Shown: positions 42,476-52,815 of the stretch, in pieces
Layout: the number at the start of each line of letters is the position of its first letter
Position numbering within the stretch: position 1 is the first letter of the stretch
DNA from: an uncultured Erythrobacter sp.
Lineage (GTDB): Bacteria; Pseudomonadota; Alphaproteobacteria; Sphingomonadales; Sphingomonadaceae
Assembly (NCBI GenBank): GCA_947488755.1
Contig: CANLAD010000001.1
Location: 634,247 to 698,246 of the forward strand
Direction of reading: 5' to 3'
DNA: 64,000 nt
Position numbers and translations under genes: made by a program
Notes under the pieces: model-generated
The model's database searches: none
Seen by the model: the letters and a program-made list of their open reading frames with translations, nothing else
What the model was told of the DNA's origin: nothing

Positions 42476-43754
42476 GGACCGCATCTTCACCAATGTCTAC
42501 GGCTTTCAGGACTGGGGCCTGAAGTCAGCGCAAAAGCGCGGCGATTGGGACGATACCAAGGCGCTGATCGAGCGCGGGAACGAAGCGATCATCGAAGAGA
42601 TGAAAGCCAGCGGCCTACGCGGCCGGGGCGGGGCGGGTTTTCCCACCGGGCTCAAATGGTCCTTCATGCCCAAGTCCAGCAAGGACGGACGCCCAAGCTT
42701 CCTCGTCATCAACGCCGACGAATCCGAGCCGGGTTCGTGCAAGGACCGCGAGATCATCCGCCACGATCCGCACAAACTGGTCGAGGGCGCGCTGATCGCC
42801 GGTTTCGCCATGCGTGCGCGGGCAGCTTACATCTACATTCGCGGCGAATATATTCGCGAGGCCGAAGTGCTGCAGGCCGCGATCGACCAAGCTTACGATG
42901 CCGGACTGATCGGCAAGAACGCCAGCGGTTCGGGCTACGATTTCGATGTATTCATGCATCGCGGCGCGGGCGCCTATATCTGCGGCGAAGAAACCGCGAT
43001 GATCGAAAGCTTGGAGGGCAAGAAGGGCCAGCCGCGCCTCAAGCCACCCTTTCCAGCGGGCGCAGGGCTTTATGGCTGCCCGACCACGGTCAACAATGTC
43101 GAAAGCATCGCGGTCGTCCCCACGATCCTGCGGCGCGGCGCGTCGTGGTTCAATTCCTTCGGGCGTGAAAACAATCACGGCACCAAGCTCTTCCAGATCA
43201 GCGGCCATGTCGAACAGCCCTGCGTTGTCGAAGAAGCGATGAGCATTCCGTTCGAGGAGCTGATCGAGAAGCATTGCGGCGGCATTCGCGGCGGGTGGGA
43301 CAATCTGCTGGCGGTGATCCCGGGCGGATCCTCGGTGCCGCTGGTCCCCGCCGAGCAGATCCGCTCCGCCCCGATGGATTTCGACGGGTTGAAGGAACTG
43401 GGCAGCGGGCTGGGCACGGCAGCGGTGATCGTGATGGACAAGTCCACCGACATCGTGAACGCCATCAGCCGCATCAGCTATTTCTACAAGCACGAATCCT
43501 GCGGCCAGTGCACGCCATGCCGCGAGGGCACGGGGTGGATGTGGCGCATGATGGAGCGCCTGCGCACCGGAGACGCGCGCGTCGAGGAAATCGACATGCT
43601 GCACGAAGTGACCAAGCAGGTCGAAGGCCACACCATTTGCGCGCTGGGAGACGCGGCGGCTTGGCCGATCCAGGGTCTCATCCGGCATTTCCGCCCCGAG
43701 CTGGAGCGCCGGATTGAGGAACACAATGCGAAGTTTGCGGAGGCGGCGGAGTGA
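42462..43754 (+). CDS. nuoF: NADH-quinone oxidoreductase subunit F
   Basis: The 430-residue subunit is the NADH-oxidising flavoprotein. The NADH/FMN-binding glycine motif is [17 protein letters not shown], the FMN region is [16 protein letters not shown] and [15 protein letters not shown]. The [4Fe-4S] cluster N3 ligands are in [16 protein letters not shown] and [12 protein letters not shown]. Its start lies inside the preceding small membrane gene. A REP element follows 14 bases after the stop. Confidence 0.96.
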   Translation: MLADKDRIFTNVYGFQDWGLKSAQKRGDWDDTKALIERGNEAIIEEMKASGLRGRGGAGFPTGLKWSFMPKSSKDGRPSFLVINADESEPGSCKDREIIRHDPHKLVEGALIAGFAMRARAAYIYIRGEYIREAEVLQAAIDQAYDAGLIGKNASGSGYDFDVFMHRGAGAYICGEETAMIESLEGKKGQPRLKPPFPAGAGLYGCPTTVNNVESIAVVPTILRRGASWFNSFGRENNHGTKLFQISGHVEQPCVVEEAMSIPFEELIEKHCGGIRGGWDNLLAVIPGGSSVPLVPAEQIRSAPMDFDGLKELGSGLGTAAVIVMDKSTDIVNAISRISYFYKHESCGQCTPCREGTGWMWRMMERLRTGDARVEEIDMLHEVTKQVEGHTICALGDAAAWPIQGLIRHFRPELERRIEEHNAKFAEAAE

Positions 43755-43768
43755 TCGGCTTAATTACC

Positions 43769-43847
43769 CGTCATTGCGAGCGTAGCGAAGCAATCCAGTT
43801 CCGCCGTGACTGGATTGCCGCGTCGCCTGCGGCTCCTCGCAATGACG
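43769..43847. repeat. REP-like palindromic element, copy 2
   Basis: A 79-base element of the same family as those at 42052-42130 (inverted) and 46050-46129 (direct). The two arms, CGTCATTGCGAG and CTCGCAATGACG, are exact inverses. It lies between nuoF and the 48-residue small membrane gene. Confidence 0.88.
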
Positions 43848-43869
43848 AAATATACGCGGGAGCGGTGAT

Positions 43870-44016
43870 ATGACCTTTGGCGCTGGCATTATGTGGGTTT
43901 ACCTTCTGCTGCCAATCGTCGGCGCATTTGTCATGCTCGCTTTACAATGGGCGATACTCAAGAGATTAAAAAAGCTCGAAGATAGAATGGACTATAAGGG
44001 CGTGACCGATGCCTAA
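43870..44016 (+). CDS. 48-residue small membrane protein in the nuo operon
   Basis: The ORF starts with ATG 43870, has GGAG sixteen bases upstream, and ends at TAA 44014-44016. Its last 8 bases overlap the nuoG ATG at 44009. The product (MTFGAGIMWVYLLLPIVGAF then VMLALQWAILKRLKKLEDRM) has one long hydrophobic helix followed by an amphipathic, lysine-rich segment. Base composition is markedly lower in G+C than in nuoF and nuoG. This, and the position after a REP element, suggest a recent or lineage-specific insertion. No family is recognised. Confidence 0.65.
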   Translation: MTFGAGIMWVYLLLPIVGAFVMLALQWAILKRLKKLEDRMDYKGVTDA

Positions 44017-46024
44017 ACTCACCGTAGACGGCGAAGAGCTCGAAGTTCCGGCAGGCGCGACGGTCCTGCAGGCGTGCGAGCTTGCGGGGAAGGAAATTCC
44101 GCGTTTCTGCTATCACGAGCGCCTGTCCATCGCGGGCAATTGCCGCATGTGCCTGGTCGAGGTGAAGCCCGGGCCGCCCAAGCCGCAGGCTTCCTGCGCG
44201 CTGCCCGCCGCTGACGGTCAGGAAATCCGCACCGACACCAAAATGGTCAAGAAGGCGCGCGAAGGGGTGATGGAGTTTCTACTCATCAACCATCCGCTCG
44301 ACTGCCCGATCTGCGACCAGGGCGGCGAGTGCGACCTGCAGGACCAGGCGATGATGTATGGCCGCGGCGGCTCGCGCTACAAAGCGAACAAGCGCGCCGT
44401 GACCGAAAAATATATGGGCCCGCTGATCAAGACGATCATGACCCGCTGCATCCACTGCACACGCTGCGTGCGCTTCTCCGAGGAGATTGCGGGCGTGGAC
44501 GAAATCGGCGCGCTCTATCGCGGCGAAGATATGCAGATCACGACCTATCTCGAACAGGCGGCGGCGCATGAACTCAGCGCCAACGTGATCGACCTGTGCC
44601 CGGTGGGTGCTTTGACCAGTCGCCCCTACGCCTTCGAAGCGCGTCCGTGGGAATTGAAGCGCACGCTCAGCATCGACGTGTCGGATGCGGTGGGCGCGAA
44701 TATCTCGCTGCATTCCAAGGGCCGCGAAGTCATGCGCGCGCTCCCGCGGATCAATGACGACGTCAACGAGGAATGGCTGTCGGACAAGGGTCGCTATCAG
44801 GTCGACGGGTTGATGAAGCGGCGGCTCGACAAGGTTTACGTTCGTAAGGCCGGGAAGCTCGCCGCGTCGAACTGGAACGAAGCGTTCGACGCGATTGCCT
44901 CGCATCTGGGTGATGACAAGAGCAGCATCGCGGCGGTCGCCGGCGATCTGGTCGATTGCGAGACGATGTATGCGGCCAAGAGCCTGCTGAAGGCGTGCGG
45001 ATCGACCAAGATCGAGGCGCGCCAGACCGGCATGACCTACGACGTGTCGAACCTTGCGGCGGTGAATTTCAATTCGACGCTGAGCGGGATCGAGACCGCC
45101 GATTGCATCCTGATCGTCGGCAGCCACATCCGCTGGGAAGCCGCACTTGTAAACGCGCGAATCCGCAAGGCGGTGAAGCAGGGCGCGTGCGTGTTCGTGG
45201 TCGGCCCGGAATGGGAAACGACCTATCCGGCGCAGTTCCTTGGCGAGAAACTTTCGGTGCTGAACCGCGTGCCCAAGGCGCTCGGCGATGCGATGAAGGC
45301 TGCGGAGCGTCCTGCGGTTATTCTTGGCGCGGCGGCGCTGGCGCAGGGTGCGCTTGGCCCCGCGCTCAAGCTGGTCGACAAGTTCGGTCTGGTGAAAGAC
45401 GATTGGAACGGGTTCAACGTGCTGCACATGAGCGCAGCGCGCATGGGCTCGCTGATGCTCGGCTTTACCGTCCCCGGCGGCATCACCGAGATCGCGGGCA
45501 AGACGCCGAAGATGCTCCTGAGCCTTGGCGCGGACGAGATGGATTACGAACCGTTCGCCGACAGCCTCAAGGTCTATATCGGCCACCACGGCGATCGCGG
45601 AGCACATGCGGCCGACATCATCCTGCCCGCCGCCAGCTATGCCGAGAAGGACGGAACCTACGTCAACCTCGAAGGCCGGGTGCAGTTCGCTGAGAAGGCA
45701 GTGTTTGCGCCGGGCGATGCGCGCGAGGACTGGACGATCCTGCGCGCTCTGGCCGATGCGCTGGGCGTTACGGTCGGGTTCGACAGCTTTGCCGAATTGC
45801 AGGCCAAGATGATGGGCGAGGTGCCCGCGTTGGGTGAAGAGGGGCTGGCGGACCTTGGTGCGTTGCCGAGGGCCGATGCGTCAGCGAAGGCGGAGGGCGA
45901 GATCACCTCCTATCCGGTTGCCGATTTCTATCTGACCAATCCGATTGCCCGGGCAAGTGCGGTGATGCAGCGGTGTTCGGCTGAATTGCTGCATGCGGAC
46001 GAAATCAAGGAGGCCGCAGAGTGA
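44009..46024 (+). CDS. nuoG: NADH-quinone oxidoreductase subunit G
   Basis: This 671-residue subunit has an N-terminal [2Fe-2S] domain (CYHERLSIAGNCRMCLVEV). Next come the HxxCxxC cluster (CPICDQGGECDLQDQAM) and two [4Fe-4S] sites (CIHCTRCVRFSEEIAG, DLCPVGALTSRPY). The C-terminal half is a molybdopterin-oxidoreductase-like domain. It is the length of alphaproteobacterial NuoG and much shorter than the E. coli protein. It is preceded by an overlapping small membrane gene and followed by a REP element. Confidence 0.96.
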   Translation: MPKLTVDGEELEVPAGATVLQACELAGKEIPRFCYHERLSIAGNCRMCLVEVKPGPPKPQASCALPAADGQEIRTDTKMVKKAREGVMEFLLINHPLDCPICDQGGECDLQDQAMMYGRGGSRYKANKRAVTEKYMGPLIKTIMTRCIHCTRCVRFSEEIAGVDEIGALYRGEDMQITTYLEQAAAHELSANVIDLCPVGALTSRPYAFEARPWELKRTLSIDVSDAVGANISLHSKGREVMRALPRINDDVNEEWLSDKGRYQVDGLMKRRLDKVYVRKAGKLAASNWNEAFDAIASHLGDDKSSIAAVAGDLVDCETMYAAKSLLKACGSTKIEARQTGMTYDVSNLAAVNFNSTLSGIETADCILIVGSHIRWEAALVNARIRKAVKQGACVFVVGPEWETTYPAQFLGEKLSVLNRVPKALGDAMKAAERPAVILGAAALAQGALGPALKLVDKFGLVKDDWNGFNVLHMSAARMGSLMLGFTVPGGITEIAGKTPKMLLSLGADEMDYEPFADSLKVYIGHHGDRGAHAADIILPAASYAEKDGTYVNLEGRVQFAEKAVFAPGDAREDWTILRALADALGVTVGFDSFAELQAKMMGEVPALGEEGLADLGALPRADASAKAEGEITSYPVADFYLTNPIARASAVMQRCSAELLHADEIKEAAE

Positions 46025-46049
46025 GTTTATTTGCCCAAGATCTGAGGTT

Positions 46050-46129
46050 CGTCATTGCGAGCGTAGCGAAGCAATCCAGTCCCGTCGCTCACTGGATCGC
46101 CGCGTCGCCTGCGGCTCCTCGCGATGACG
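46050..46129. repeat. REP-like palindromic element, copy 3
   Basis: An 80-base element in the same orientation as copy 2 (43769-43847), bounded by CGTCATTGCGAG and CTCGCGATGACG. It fills most of the gap between nuoG and nuoH, ending 16 bases before the nuoH ATG. Confidence 0.88.
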
Positions 46130-46145
46130 TAAGGGGCCTCGACGC

Positions 46146-47192
46146 ATGACCGATTTCTTCATGAATCTCGGCCTCTCCTACGCCTGGGCCTGGTCCATCG
46201 CCACCATCGTCGGCATCCTCGTGATCTCGCTGCTGGTGATGTTCTCGGTCGCGATGGTGATTTTCGTCGATCGCAAGGTGCTGGGTGCGATCATGATGCG
46301 GCGCGGGCCGAACGTGGTCGGGCCGTTCGGGCTGCTGCAAAGCTTTGCCGATGGCTTGAAGGTCTTCCTGCAGGAAACCATCATTCCGAGCGCCGCGAAC
46401 AAGGGCATTTTCCTGCTCGCGCCGATCATCACCTTCACCGTCGCGCTGGCGGCATGGGCCGTGATCCCGTTCGATGCGGGCGTCGTGCTGGCGGATATCA
46501 ATGTCGGCCTGCTCTACATCCTCGCGATCAGTTCGCTCGGGGTGTACGGCGTGGTGATGAGCGGGTGGGCCTCGAACTCCAAATATCCATTCTTCTCCGC
46601 CATGCGAGCGGCGGCGCAGATGATCTCCTACGAGGTGTCGATCGGCTTCGTGCTGGTGTGCGTCGTGCTGTTCGCGGGCACGTTCAACATGAGCGGGATC
46701 GTGATGGCGCAGAAGGGGCACGGCCTTGGCATCATCAACGGGTTCTTCATCAACCCGCTGCTGTTCCCGATGTTCGTGGTGTTCTTCATTTCCGCGCTGG
46801 CCGAAACAGCGCGCGCACCGTTCGACCTGACCGAGGCGGAGAGCGAACTGGTCGCAGGCTACCAGACCGAATATTCGAGCATGAGTTTCGCGCTGTTCTG
46901 GCTGGGCGAATATGCGAACATTCTGCTGATGTGCTCGCTTTGCACGCTGCTGTTCATGGGCGGATGGTTGCCTCCGATCGACTGGGAGCCGCTTTACGTG
47001 GTGCCCGGGATCATCTGGTTCCTGCTGAAGACCTTCATGTTCTTCTTCATGTTCAGCTGGATCTGGGCGACCGTACCGCGCTATCGTTACGATCAGCTGA
47101 TGCGGCTAGGCTGGAAGGTGTTCCTGCCGATGAGCCTGGTGTTCGTCGCGCTGATTAGCGGGTATCTGATGGCGACGGGACATTTCGGATGA
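46146..47192 (+). CDS. nuoH: NADH-quinone oxidoreductase subunit H
   Basis: This 348-residue ND1 homologue has about eight membrane helices and forms the junction between the two arms and part of the quinone tunnel. Conserved loops include [50 protein letters not shown] and [17 protein letters not shown]. The stop overlaps the start of an extra gene (ATGA), and the ATG follows REP copy 3. Confidence 0.96.
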   Translation: MTDFFMNLGLSYAWAWSIATIVGILVISLLVMFSVAMVIFVDRKVLGAIMMRRGPNVVGPFGLLQSFADGLKVFLQETIIPSAANKGIFLLAPIITFTVALAAWAVIPFDAGVVLADINVGLLYILAISSLGVYGVVMSGWASNSKYPFFSAMRAAAQMISYEVSIGFVLVCVVLFAGTFNMSGIVMAQKGHGLGIINGFFINPLLFPMFVVFFISALAETARAPFDLTEAESELVAGYQTEYSSMSFALFWLGEYANILLMCSLCTLLFMGGWLPPIDWEPLYVVPGIIWFLLKTFMFFFMFSWIWATVPRYRYDQLMRLGWKVFLPMSLVFVALISGYLMATGHFG

Positions 47193-47632
47193 GCGCGGCT
47201 ATCTCTTTAACAGCGGTGCTTTTGTGCACGCTTGTTCCGGTTGGCGATATGACTATTCCAGCCGGGACCGTGCCAGTCGTCTCCATCACACTGTCTCCGG
47301 AGAACGCCGAGACCCTAAACGTTTCGCAAGATACTGATTTCGAATTCTCGGTTCCGAAGGAAAAATTCGGGGGGGAGGAACCCAGACGCGAATTGCTTCT
47401 CTTGGGAAGATCTCCGTTTGGTCCTGGCCGGTATCAAATCACTAGAATCTCGAAGCAACCTGATTTTCAATCGCCGCTGCTAATAGAGCGCGGACGTTTG
47501 TACTGGCTCGATTTTCAGCTGGGGGAGGCGGCATGGGACGAGGACAGAAAGGAATTTGAATTCACTCACCAGTTCGATGGTGCCTGCAAGTTACAGGATA
47601 AACCCGGTATGGCCGGAGAAGCTACCCCATGA
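47189..47632 (+). CDS. Hypothetical exported protein inserted between nuoH and nuoI
   Basis: A 147-residue protein, not a complex I subunit, that overlaps the nuoH stop (ATGA) and the nuoI start (ATGA). The N-terminus ([18 protein letters not shown]) looks like a signal peptide. The rest is a beta-rich soluble domain with [20 protein letters not shown] and [20 protein letters not shown]. Base composition is clearly lower in G+C than nuoH and nuoI, with a run of seven G in the middle. I recognise no family. Confidence 0.72.
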   Translation: MSAAISLTAVLLCTLVPVGDMTIPAGTVPVVSITLSPENAETLNVSQDTDFEFSVPKEKFGGEEPRRELLLLGRSPFGPGRYQITRISKQPDFQSPLLIERGRLYWLDFQLGEAAWDEDRKEFEFTHQFDGACKLQDKPGMAGEATP

Positions 47633-48117
47633 CTACCGCAACCCAGCTCCTCAAATCATTCACCCTGTGGGAATTCCTGAAAGCGCATGCGCTGACCTTG
47701 AAGTATTTCTTCAAGCCCAAGGTGACGATCAACTACCCGTTCGAAAAATCACCGCTATCACCGCGTTTTCGCGGTGAGCACGCGCTGCGCCGCTATCCCA
47801 ATGGCGAAGAGCGCTGTATTGCGTGCAAGCTGTGCGAGGCGGTTTGCCCCGCGCAGGCGATCACGATCGAGAGCGAAGAGCGCGAGGACGGCAGCCGCCG
47901 CACGACGCGCTTCGATATCGATATGACCAAGTGCATTTATTGCGGGTTCTGTCAGGAGGCGTGCCCGGTCGATTCGATCGTCGAGGGGCCGAACTTCGAA
48001 TACGCCACCGAAACGCGCGAGGAATTGCTCTACGACAAGGCCAAGCTGCTCGCGAATGGTGACAAATGGGAACGCGCCATCGCCGCAAATCTTGAAGCCG
48101 ACGCGCCCTATCGCTAG
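47629..48117 (+). CDS. nuoI: NADH-quinone oxidoreductase subunit I
   Basis: This 162-residue ferredoxin-like subunit holds the two [4Fe-4S] clusters N6a and N6b. The two motifs are [12 protein letters not shown] and [12 protein letters not shown], followed by the subunit's [19 protein letters not shown] tail. It is translationally coupled to the upstream extra gene. A different palindromic repeat lies between it and nuoJ. Confidence 0.96.
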   Translation: MTTATQLLKSFTLWEFLKAHALTLKYFFKPKVTINYPFEKSPLSPRFRGEHALRRYPNGEERCIACKLCEAVCPAQAITIESEEREDGSRRTTRFDIDMTKCIYCGFCQEACPVDSIVEGPNFEYATETREELLYDKAKLLANGDKWERAIAANLEADAPYR

Positions 48118-48161
48118 GGCGTCGCGCGACAAGCGGAATCACCTCCGATACTGCTGCGCCT

Positions 48162-48242
48162 CGTCATTTCAGCGGAAGCTGGAATCTCAGGCTAACAGGC
48201 ACAACCAAGGGGCATGAGACTCCAGCTTTCGCTGGGGTGACG
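48162..48242. repeat. Palindromic intergenic repeat of a second family
   Basis: An 81-base element whose arms CGTCATTTCAGCGGAAGCTGG and CCAGCTTTCGCTGGGGTGACG are imperfect inverses. It has an extended AATCTC/GAGACT inner pairing. It differs from the three CGTCATTGCGAG copies elsewhere in the operon. It occupies the nuoI-nuoJ gap. Its right arm ends five bases before the nuoJ ATG. Confidence 0.8.
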
Positions 48243-48247
48243 ACAGC

Positions 48248-48871
48248 ATGATACAGGCCATCGCCTTCTACCTGTTTGCAGGCATCGTCATCGCGAGCGC
48301 GGTGATGGTTATCATGAGCCGCAATCCGGTGCACAGCGTGCTGTGGCTGATCCTCGCTTTCTTCAACGCCGCCGGGCTGATGGTGCTGGTGGGCGCGGAG
48401 TTCATCGCGATGCTGCTGGTGATCGTCTATGTCGGCGCGGTTGCGGTGCTGTTTCTGTTCGTGGTGATGATGCTCGATATCGACTTTGCCGCGATGCGGG
48501 CCGGATTCATCAAGAATTTCCCGCTGGGTATCGCGGTGGCGGTGATCCTCTTGGCCGAGCTGGTTCTCGGCCTGGGCGCTTATCAGGCGGGCGGGTTAAA
48601 ACTGGGCACGCCGGATGGCCTGGCGAGCGAGCGGGCGAACGTCAGCAATATCGAAGCGATCGGCGCACTGCTCTACGGGCGCTATATCGTCCTGTTCGAG
48701 ATCGCTGGGATCATCCTGTTGGTCGCGATGATCGGCGCGATCGTCCTCACCCACCGCGAGCCCAAGCCGGGCGCACGCGGGCGTCAGGATATCGGCAAGC
48801 AGATCAGCCGCCGCCCCGAAGAAGCAACGGTCATGAAGTCTCCGGAGTACGGGCAGGGGGTCGAGCTGTGA
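48248..48871 (+). CDS. nuoJ: NADH-quinone oxidoreductase subunit J
   Basis: This 207-residue ND6 homologue has about five membrane helices ([40 protein letters not shown] and so on). It contains the conserved [20 protein letters not shown] helix with the pi-bulge region. A hydrophilic tail of about 35 residues ends in [10 protein letters not shown]. The stop overlaps the nuoK GTG. Confidence 0.94.
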   Translation: MIQAIAFYLFAGIVIASAVMVIMSRNPVHSVLWLILAFFNAAGLMVLVGAEFIAMLLVIVYVGAVAVLFLFVVMMLDIDFAAMRAGFIKNFPLGIAVAVILLAELVLGLGAYQAGGLKLGTPDGLASERANVSNIEAIGALLYGRYIVLFEIAGIILLVAMIGAIVLTHREPKPGARGRQDIGKQISRRPEEATVMKSPEYGQGVEL

Positions 48872-49173
48872 TCGGCATTGAGCATTATCTCGTCGTCGGC
48901 GCGATCCTGTTCGTGCTGGGCGTGCTGGGCATCTTTCTCAACCGTAAGAACGTGATCGTCATCCTGATGGCGGTGGAGCTGATCCTGCTGGCGGTGAACA
49001 TCAACCTCGTCGCCTTCAGCGCGTTCATGGACGATCTGGTCGGACAGGTCTTCGCGATGATGGTGCTGACGGTCGCTGCGGCGGAAGCGGCAATCGGGCT
49101 GGCAATCCTCGTCATCTACTATCGCGGGCGCGGCACGATCGCGGTTGACGATGTTAACCGGATGAAGGGATAG
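48868..49173 (+). CDS. nuoK: NADH-quinone oxidoreductase subunit K
   Basis: A 101-residue subunit from a GTG overlapping nuoJ. It has three membrane helices with the two conserved helix glutamates: one in [14 protein letters not shown] and one in [13 protein letters not shown]. These are the proton-channel residues of the ND4L family. The reading frame is open far upstream within nuoJ, but homology begins only at this GTG. Confidence 0.95.
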   Translation: MIGIEHYLVVGAILFVLGVLGIFLNRKNVIVILMAVELILLAVNINLVAFSAFMDDLVGQVFAMMVLTVAAAEAAIGLAILVIYYRGRGTIAVDDVNRMKG

Positions 49174-49177
49174 CCGC

Positions 49178-51259
49178 GTGGCGACGCAGATCCTCATCAT
49201 CGTGTTCGCACCACTGCTCGCGGCGATCGTCGCCGGGCTGGGCAACCGCGCGCTTGGCAATACCATCACCAAGTCGATCACGACCGGCGCGCTGTTCCTG
49301 TCTGCGGCGCTGTCCTGGCCGATCTTCTGGGGCTTCCTGAACGGCACCGCGACCGCCGAAGTCGTGCCGGTCCTCCAGTGGGTGCGTTCGGGCGACATGA
49401 GCTTCGATTGGGCGTTGCGTGTCGATGCGCTGACGGCGGTGATGCTGGTGGTCATCAACACGGTCTCGGCGCTCGTCCATCTGTATTCCTGGGGTTACAT
49501 GGAGGAGGATCCGGATCAGCCGCGCTTCTTCGCCTACCTGTCGCTGTTCACTTTCGCGATGCTGATGCTGGTGACCGCCGACAACCTCGTCCAGATGTTC
49601 TTCGGATGGGAAGGGGTTGGCCTCGCGAGCTATCTGCTGATCGGTTTCTGGTTCAAGAAGCCGAGCGCCAATGCCGCCGCGATCAAGGCATTTGTGGTCA
49701 ACCGGGTGGGCGATCTCGGCTTCATGCTCGGCATATTCGGCACGTTCCTGGTGTTCGAGACGACCTCCATCCCCGAAATACTCGCCGCCGCGCCGGCGAT
49801 GAGCGGGTCGAGCATCACTTTCCTCGGCATGCGCCTCTTCACGATAGATATTCTGTGCATCCTGCTGTTCATCGGCGCGATGGGCAAGTCCGCGCAGCTC
49901 GGCCTGCACACCTGGCTGCCCGATGCGATGGAGGGACCGACCCCGGTATCCGCGCTGATCCACGCTGCGACCATGGTGACGGCGGGCGTCTTCATGCTGT
50001 GCCGCCTCTCGCCGATGTTCGAAACCGCGCCGACGGCACTGGCGATCGTCACCGTTGTGGGCGCCGCGACCTGTTTCTTCGCCGCAACGATCGGGACGAC
50101 GCAGTGGGACATCAAGCGCGTCATCGCCTATTCGACCTGCTCGCAGCTCGGCTACATGTTCTTTGCCGCTGGAGTAGGCGCATATGGGGTGGCGATGTTC
50201 CACCTGTTCACGCACGCTTTCTTCAAGGCGCTGCTGTTCCTGGGTGCGGGCTCGGTGATCCACGCGATGCACCATGAACAGGACATGCGCTATTACGGTG
50301 GCCTGCGTAAGGCGATCCCGTTCACCTTCTGGGCGATGATGGCGGGCACGCTCGCGATTACTGGGGTCGGGGTGCTGTATGTGTTCGGTTTTGCGGGCTT
50401 TTATTCGAAAGACGCGATCCTCGAAGCGGCATGGGCGCGGGGGACCGGATTGGCGCACTTCGCTTTCTGGACGGGCGCTATCGCGGCACTGCTGACCAGC
50501 TTCTATTCCTGGCGGCTGATGTTCCTCACCTTCTGGGGCAAGCCGCGCTGGATCGAGAGCGAGCATATCCAGCACGCGGTCCATCACGACCACGATGGTT
50601 CGCATGAGGAGGCGCCTGCCCGCCTCGAAGATGCGAGCCAGAAGGGTCCGCACAGCGTCCCCGATCCGGACGAAGGTGAAGGTACTGGTGGCTACAGACC
50701 CCATGAAAGCCCCGCATCCATGCTGATCCCGCTGGGCGTTCTGACTTTGGGCGCGGTATTCGCGGGCTATGTTTTCAAGTATCCGTTCATCGACAGCGTG
50801 TTGATCGGCACGGAAACGCAAGGGTTCTGGGGCGGCTCGCTGTTCTTCAACGAGGATCTCGTCAATGCGCTTCATGCCGTGCCGCTTTGGGTGAAGCTGA
50901 CCGCGACAATCGCGATGATCGCCGGCTTCGCAGGTGCGGTGTACGCCTACATCCTGAAACCCGACGTGCCGGGCAAGTTTGTCGCAAGTTTCGGCGCGCT
51001 GCACCGCTTCGTTTACAACAAGTGGTATTTCGACGAGCTCTACGACCGCGTGTTCGTGAAGCCCGCATTCTGGTTCGGGCGGCAGTTCTGGAAGCTGGGT
51101 GATATCGGCACGATCGACCGCTTCGGACCGAACGGCGTCGCGGCGGTAGTCCAGCGTGGCTCGGCCGCGGCTCGCTCGGTCCAGTCGGGCTATCTCTATT
51201 CCTACGCGCTGATCATGCTCCTGGGCCTGATCGCGGCCACCACATACGTGCTGCTCTGA
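49178..51259 (+). CDS. nuoL: NADH-quinone oxidoreductase subunit L
   Basis: This 693-residue antiporter-like subunit, from a GTG, is a proton-pumping component of the membrane arm. Signature segments are [55 protein letters not shown] and [18 protein letters not shown] histidine- and acid-rich loop ([15 protein letters not shown], about residues 466-480) precedes the lateral C-terminal helix, as in other alphaproteobacterial NuoL. Confidence 0.96.
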   Translation: MATQILIIVFAPLLAAIVAGLGNRALGNTITKSITTGALFLSAALSWPIFWGFLNGTATAEVVPVLQWVRSGDMSFDWALRVDALTAVMLVVINTVSALVHLYSWGYMEEDPDQPRFFAYLSLFTFAMLMLVTADNLVQMFFGWEGVGLASYLLIGFWFKKPSANAAAIKAFVVNRVGDLGFMLGIFGTFLVFETTSIPEILAAAPAMSGSSITFLGMRLFTIDILCILLFIGAMGKSAQLGLHTWLPDAMEGPTPVSALIHAATMVTAGVFMLCRLSPMFETAPTALAIVTVVGAATCFFAATIGTTQWDIKRVIAYSTCSQLGYMFFAAGVGAYGVAMFHLFTHAFFKALLFLGAGSVIHAMHHEQDMRYYGGLRKAIPFTFWAMMAGTLAITGVGVLYVFGFAGFYSKDAILEAAWARGTGLAHFAFWTGAIAALLTSFYSWRLMFLTFWGKPRWIESEHIQHAVHHDHDGSHEEAPARLEDASQKGPHSVPDPDEGEGTGGYRPHESPASMLIPLGVLTLGAVFAGYVFKYPFIDSVLIGTETQGFWGGSLFFNEDLVNALHAVPLWVKLTATIAMIAGFAGAVYAYILKPDVPGKFVASFGALHRFVYNKWYFDELYDRVFVKPAFWFGRQFWKLGDIGTIDRFGPNGVAAVVQRGSAAARSVQSGYLYSYALIMLLGLIAATTYVLL

Positions 51260-51273
51260 GGTTGGTTTAAGCA

Positions 51274-52815
51274 ATGGACGGCTTTCCCATCCTCACGACC
51301 ATGATGCTCGTGCCGCTCGCAGGCGCGATCCTGTGTCTGTTTACCGGCGGCGGTGCGGCGCGCGGCATCGCGCTCGGCGCTACGCTGGCGACCTTTGCGC
51401 TCGGCGTGCTGCTGTGGGCGAACTTCGATATCGGCGGCGCACAATGGCAGTTCACCGAACGCGCCGACCTGTTCGCAGGCTTCAGCTATGCGCTCGGGAT
51501 CGACGGGATTGCGCTGCTGCTGATCATGCTCACCGTATTCTTGATGCCGATCTGCATTCTGGCGAGCTGGGATGCGATCCAGAAGCGTGTCGGCGAATAC
51601 ATGGCGGCGTTCCTGTTCATGGAAGTGCTGATGATCGGCACCTTCGCGGCGCAGGATATCTTCCTGTTCTACGTGTTCTTCGAGGCGGGTCTGATCCCGA
51701 TGTACCTGATCATCGGCGTGTGGGGCGGAGACAACCGGATTTACGCGAGCTACAAGTTCTTCCTCTACACGCTGCTCGGCTCGGTCCTGATGCTGATTGC
51801 GATGTTCTGGATGGTAGCCGAAGCGGGCACCTCCGACATCCCGACGCTGATGCAGTATCCGTTCGAGGCGGGTCCGCAGACCTGGCTGTGGCTCGCTTTC
51901 TTCGCCAGTTTTGCCGTGAAAATTCCGATGTGGCCGCTGCACACCTGGCTGCCCGATGCGCACGTGCAGGCGCCCACCGCCGGGTCGGTGATCCTCGCAG
52001 GTGTGTTGCTCAAACTGGGCGGTTATGGCTTCTTGCGGTTCAGCCTGCCGATGTTCCCGCAAGCGAGCGCCGACTTCGCCTGGCTGGTCCTGGCGCTGTC
52101 GATGATCGCCGTTGTCTACACATCGCTGGTCGCGCTGGTGCAGCAGGATATGAAGAAACTGATCGCCTATTCCTCGGTCGCGCACATGGCGATCGTTATG
52201 GTCGGGCTGTTCGCATTCAACGTTCAGGGCCTCGAAGGGGCGATGGTGCTGATGCTCAGCCACGGGCTCGTGTCCGGCGCGCTCTTTCTGTGCGTCGGCG
52301 TTATCTACGACCGACTGCATACCCGCGAGATCGCGCGCTACGGCGGGCTGAGCGTCAACATGCCATACTACGCGATTTTCTTCCTGCTGTTCACCATGGC
52401 ATCCATCGGACTGCCGGGCACAAGCGGCTTCGTTGGCGAATTTCTCGCGCTGGCCGGGATTTATCAGCTTTCGACTTTCGCGGCGCTCGTGTGCACGACC
52501 GGCATCATCCTTGGTGCAGGCTACATGCTGTATCTCTACCGCCGCGTGGCCTTTGGCGCTCAAACGAACGAAGACGCCGCCGCCATGCCGGACATATCGC
52601 CGCGCGAGTGGACGATGATGGTGCCGGTCGCTGCTGCGGTGTTGTGGATGGGCGTCTATCCTGAAAGCTTTATCGCGCCGATGCGCGCCGATATCGCTGC
52701 GCTCGACGCGCAATTGGCTGCCGCTGCTCCAGCAGGTGATGCCGACCTTGCCGCCGGGACACCGCGGTCCGAGATAGCCAATGCGGTCGTTTATGAAGGG
52801 GAGGGGGACCACTGA
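51274..52815 (+). CDS. nuoM: NADH-quinone oxidoreductase subunit M
   Basis: This 513-residue antiporter-like subunit starts 14 bases after nuoL, with GAGG upstream. Key segments are [57 protein letters not shown] and LMLSHGLVSGALFLCVGVIY. The C-terminal 40 residues are a variable alanine-rich tail. The stop codon overlaps the nuoN ATG (TGATG). Confidence 0.96.
   Translation: MDGFPILTTMMLVPLAGAILCLFTGGGAARGIALGATLATFALGVLLWANFDIGGAQWQFTERADLFAGFSYALGIDGIALLLIMLTVFLMPICILASWDAIQKRVGEYMAAFLFMEVLMIGTFAAQDIFLFYVFFEAGLIPMYLIIGVWGGDNRIYASYKFFLYTLLGSVLMLIAMFWMVAEAGTSDIPTLMQYPFEAGPQTWLWLAFFASFAVKIPMWPLHTWLPDAHVQAPTAGSVILAGVLLKLGGYGFLRFSLPMFPQASADFAWLVLALSMIAVVYTSLVALVQQDMKKLIAYSSVAHMAIVMVGLFAFNVQGLEGAMVLMLSHGLVSGALFLCVGVIYDRLHTREIARYGGLSVNMPYYAIFFLLFTMASIGLPGTSGFVGEFLALAGIYQLSTFAALVCTTGIILGAGYMLYLYRRVAFGAQTNEDAAAMPDISPREWTMMVPVAAAVLWMGVYPESFIAPMRADIAALDAQLAAAAPAGDADLAAGTPRSEIANAVVYEGEGDH

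Noticed and set aside
50526-50717. His-rich loop in NuoL as a separate metal-binding protein
   Set aside because: It is in frame within NuoL and similar histidine/acid-rich loops occur in other alphaproteobacterial NuoL proteins.
49154-51274. A 706-codon open frame on the minus strand opposite nuoL
   Set aside because: It is antisense to a certain complex I gene, has a composition (Arg, His, Gln, Asp-rich) typical of reverse-frame reading of G+C-rich membrane-protein codons, and shows no family motif.
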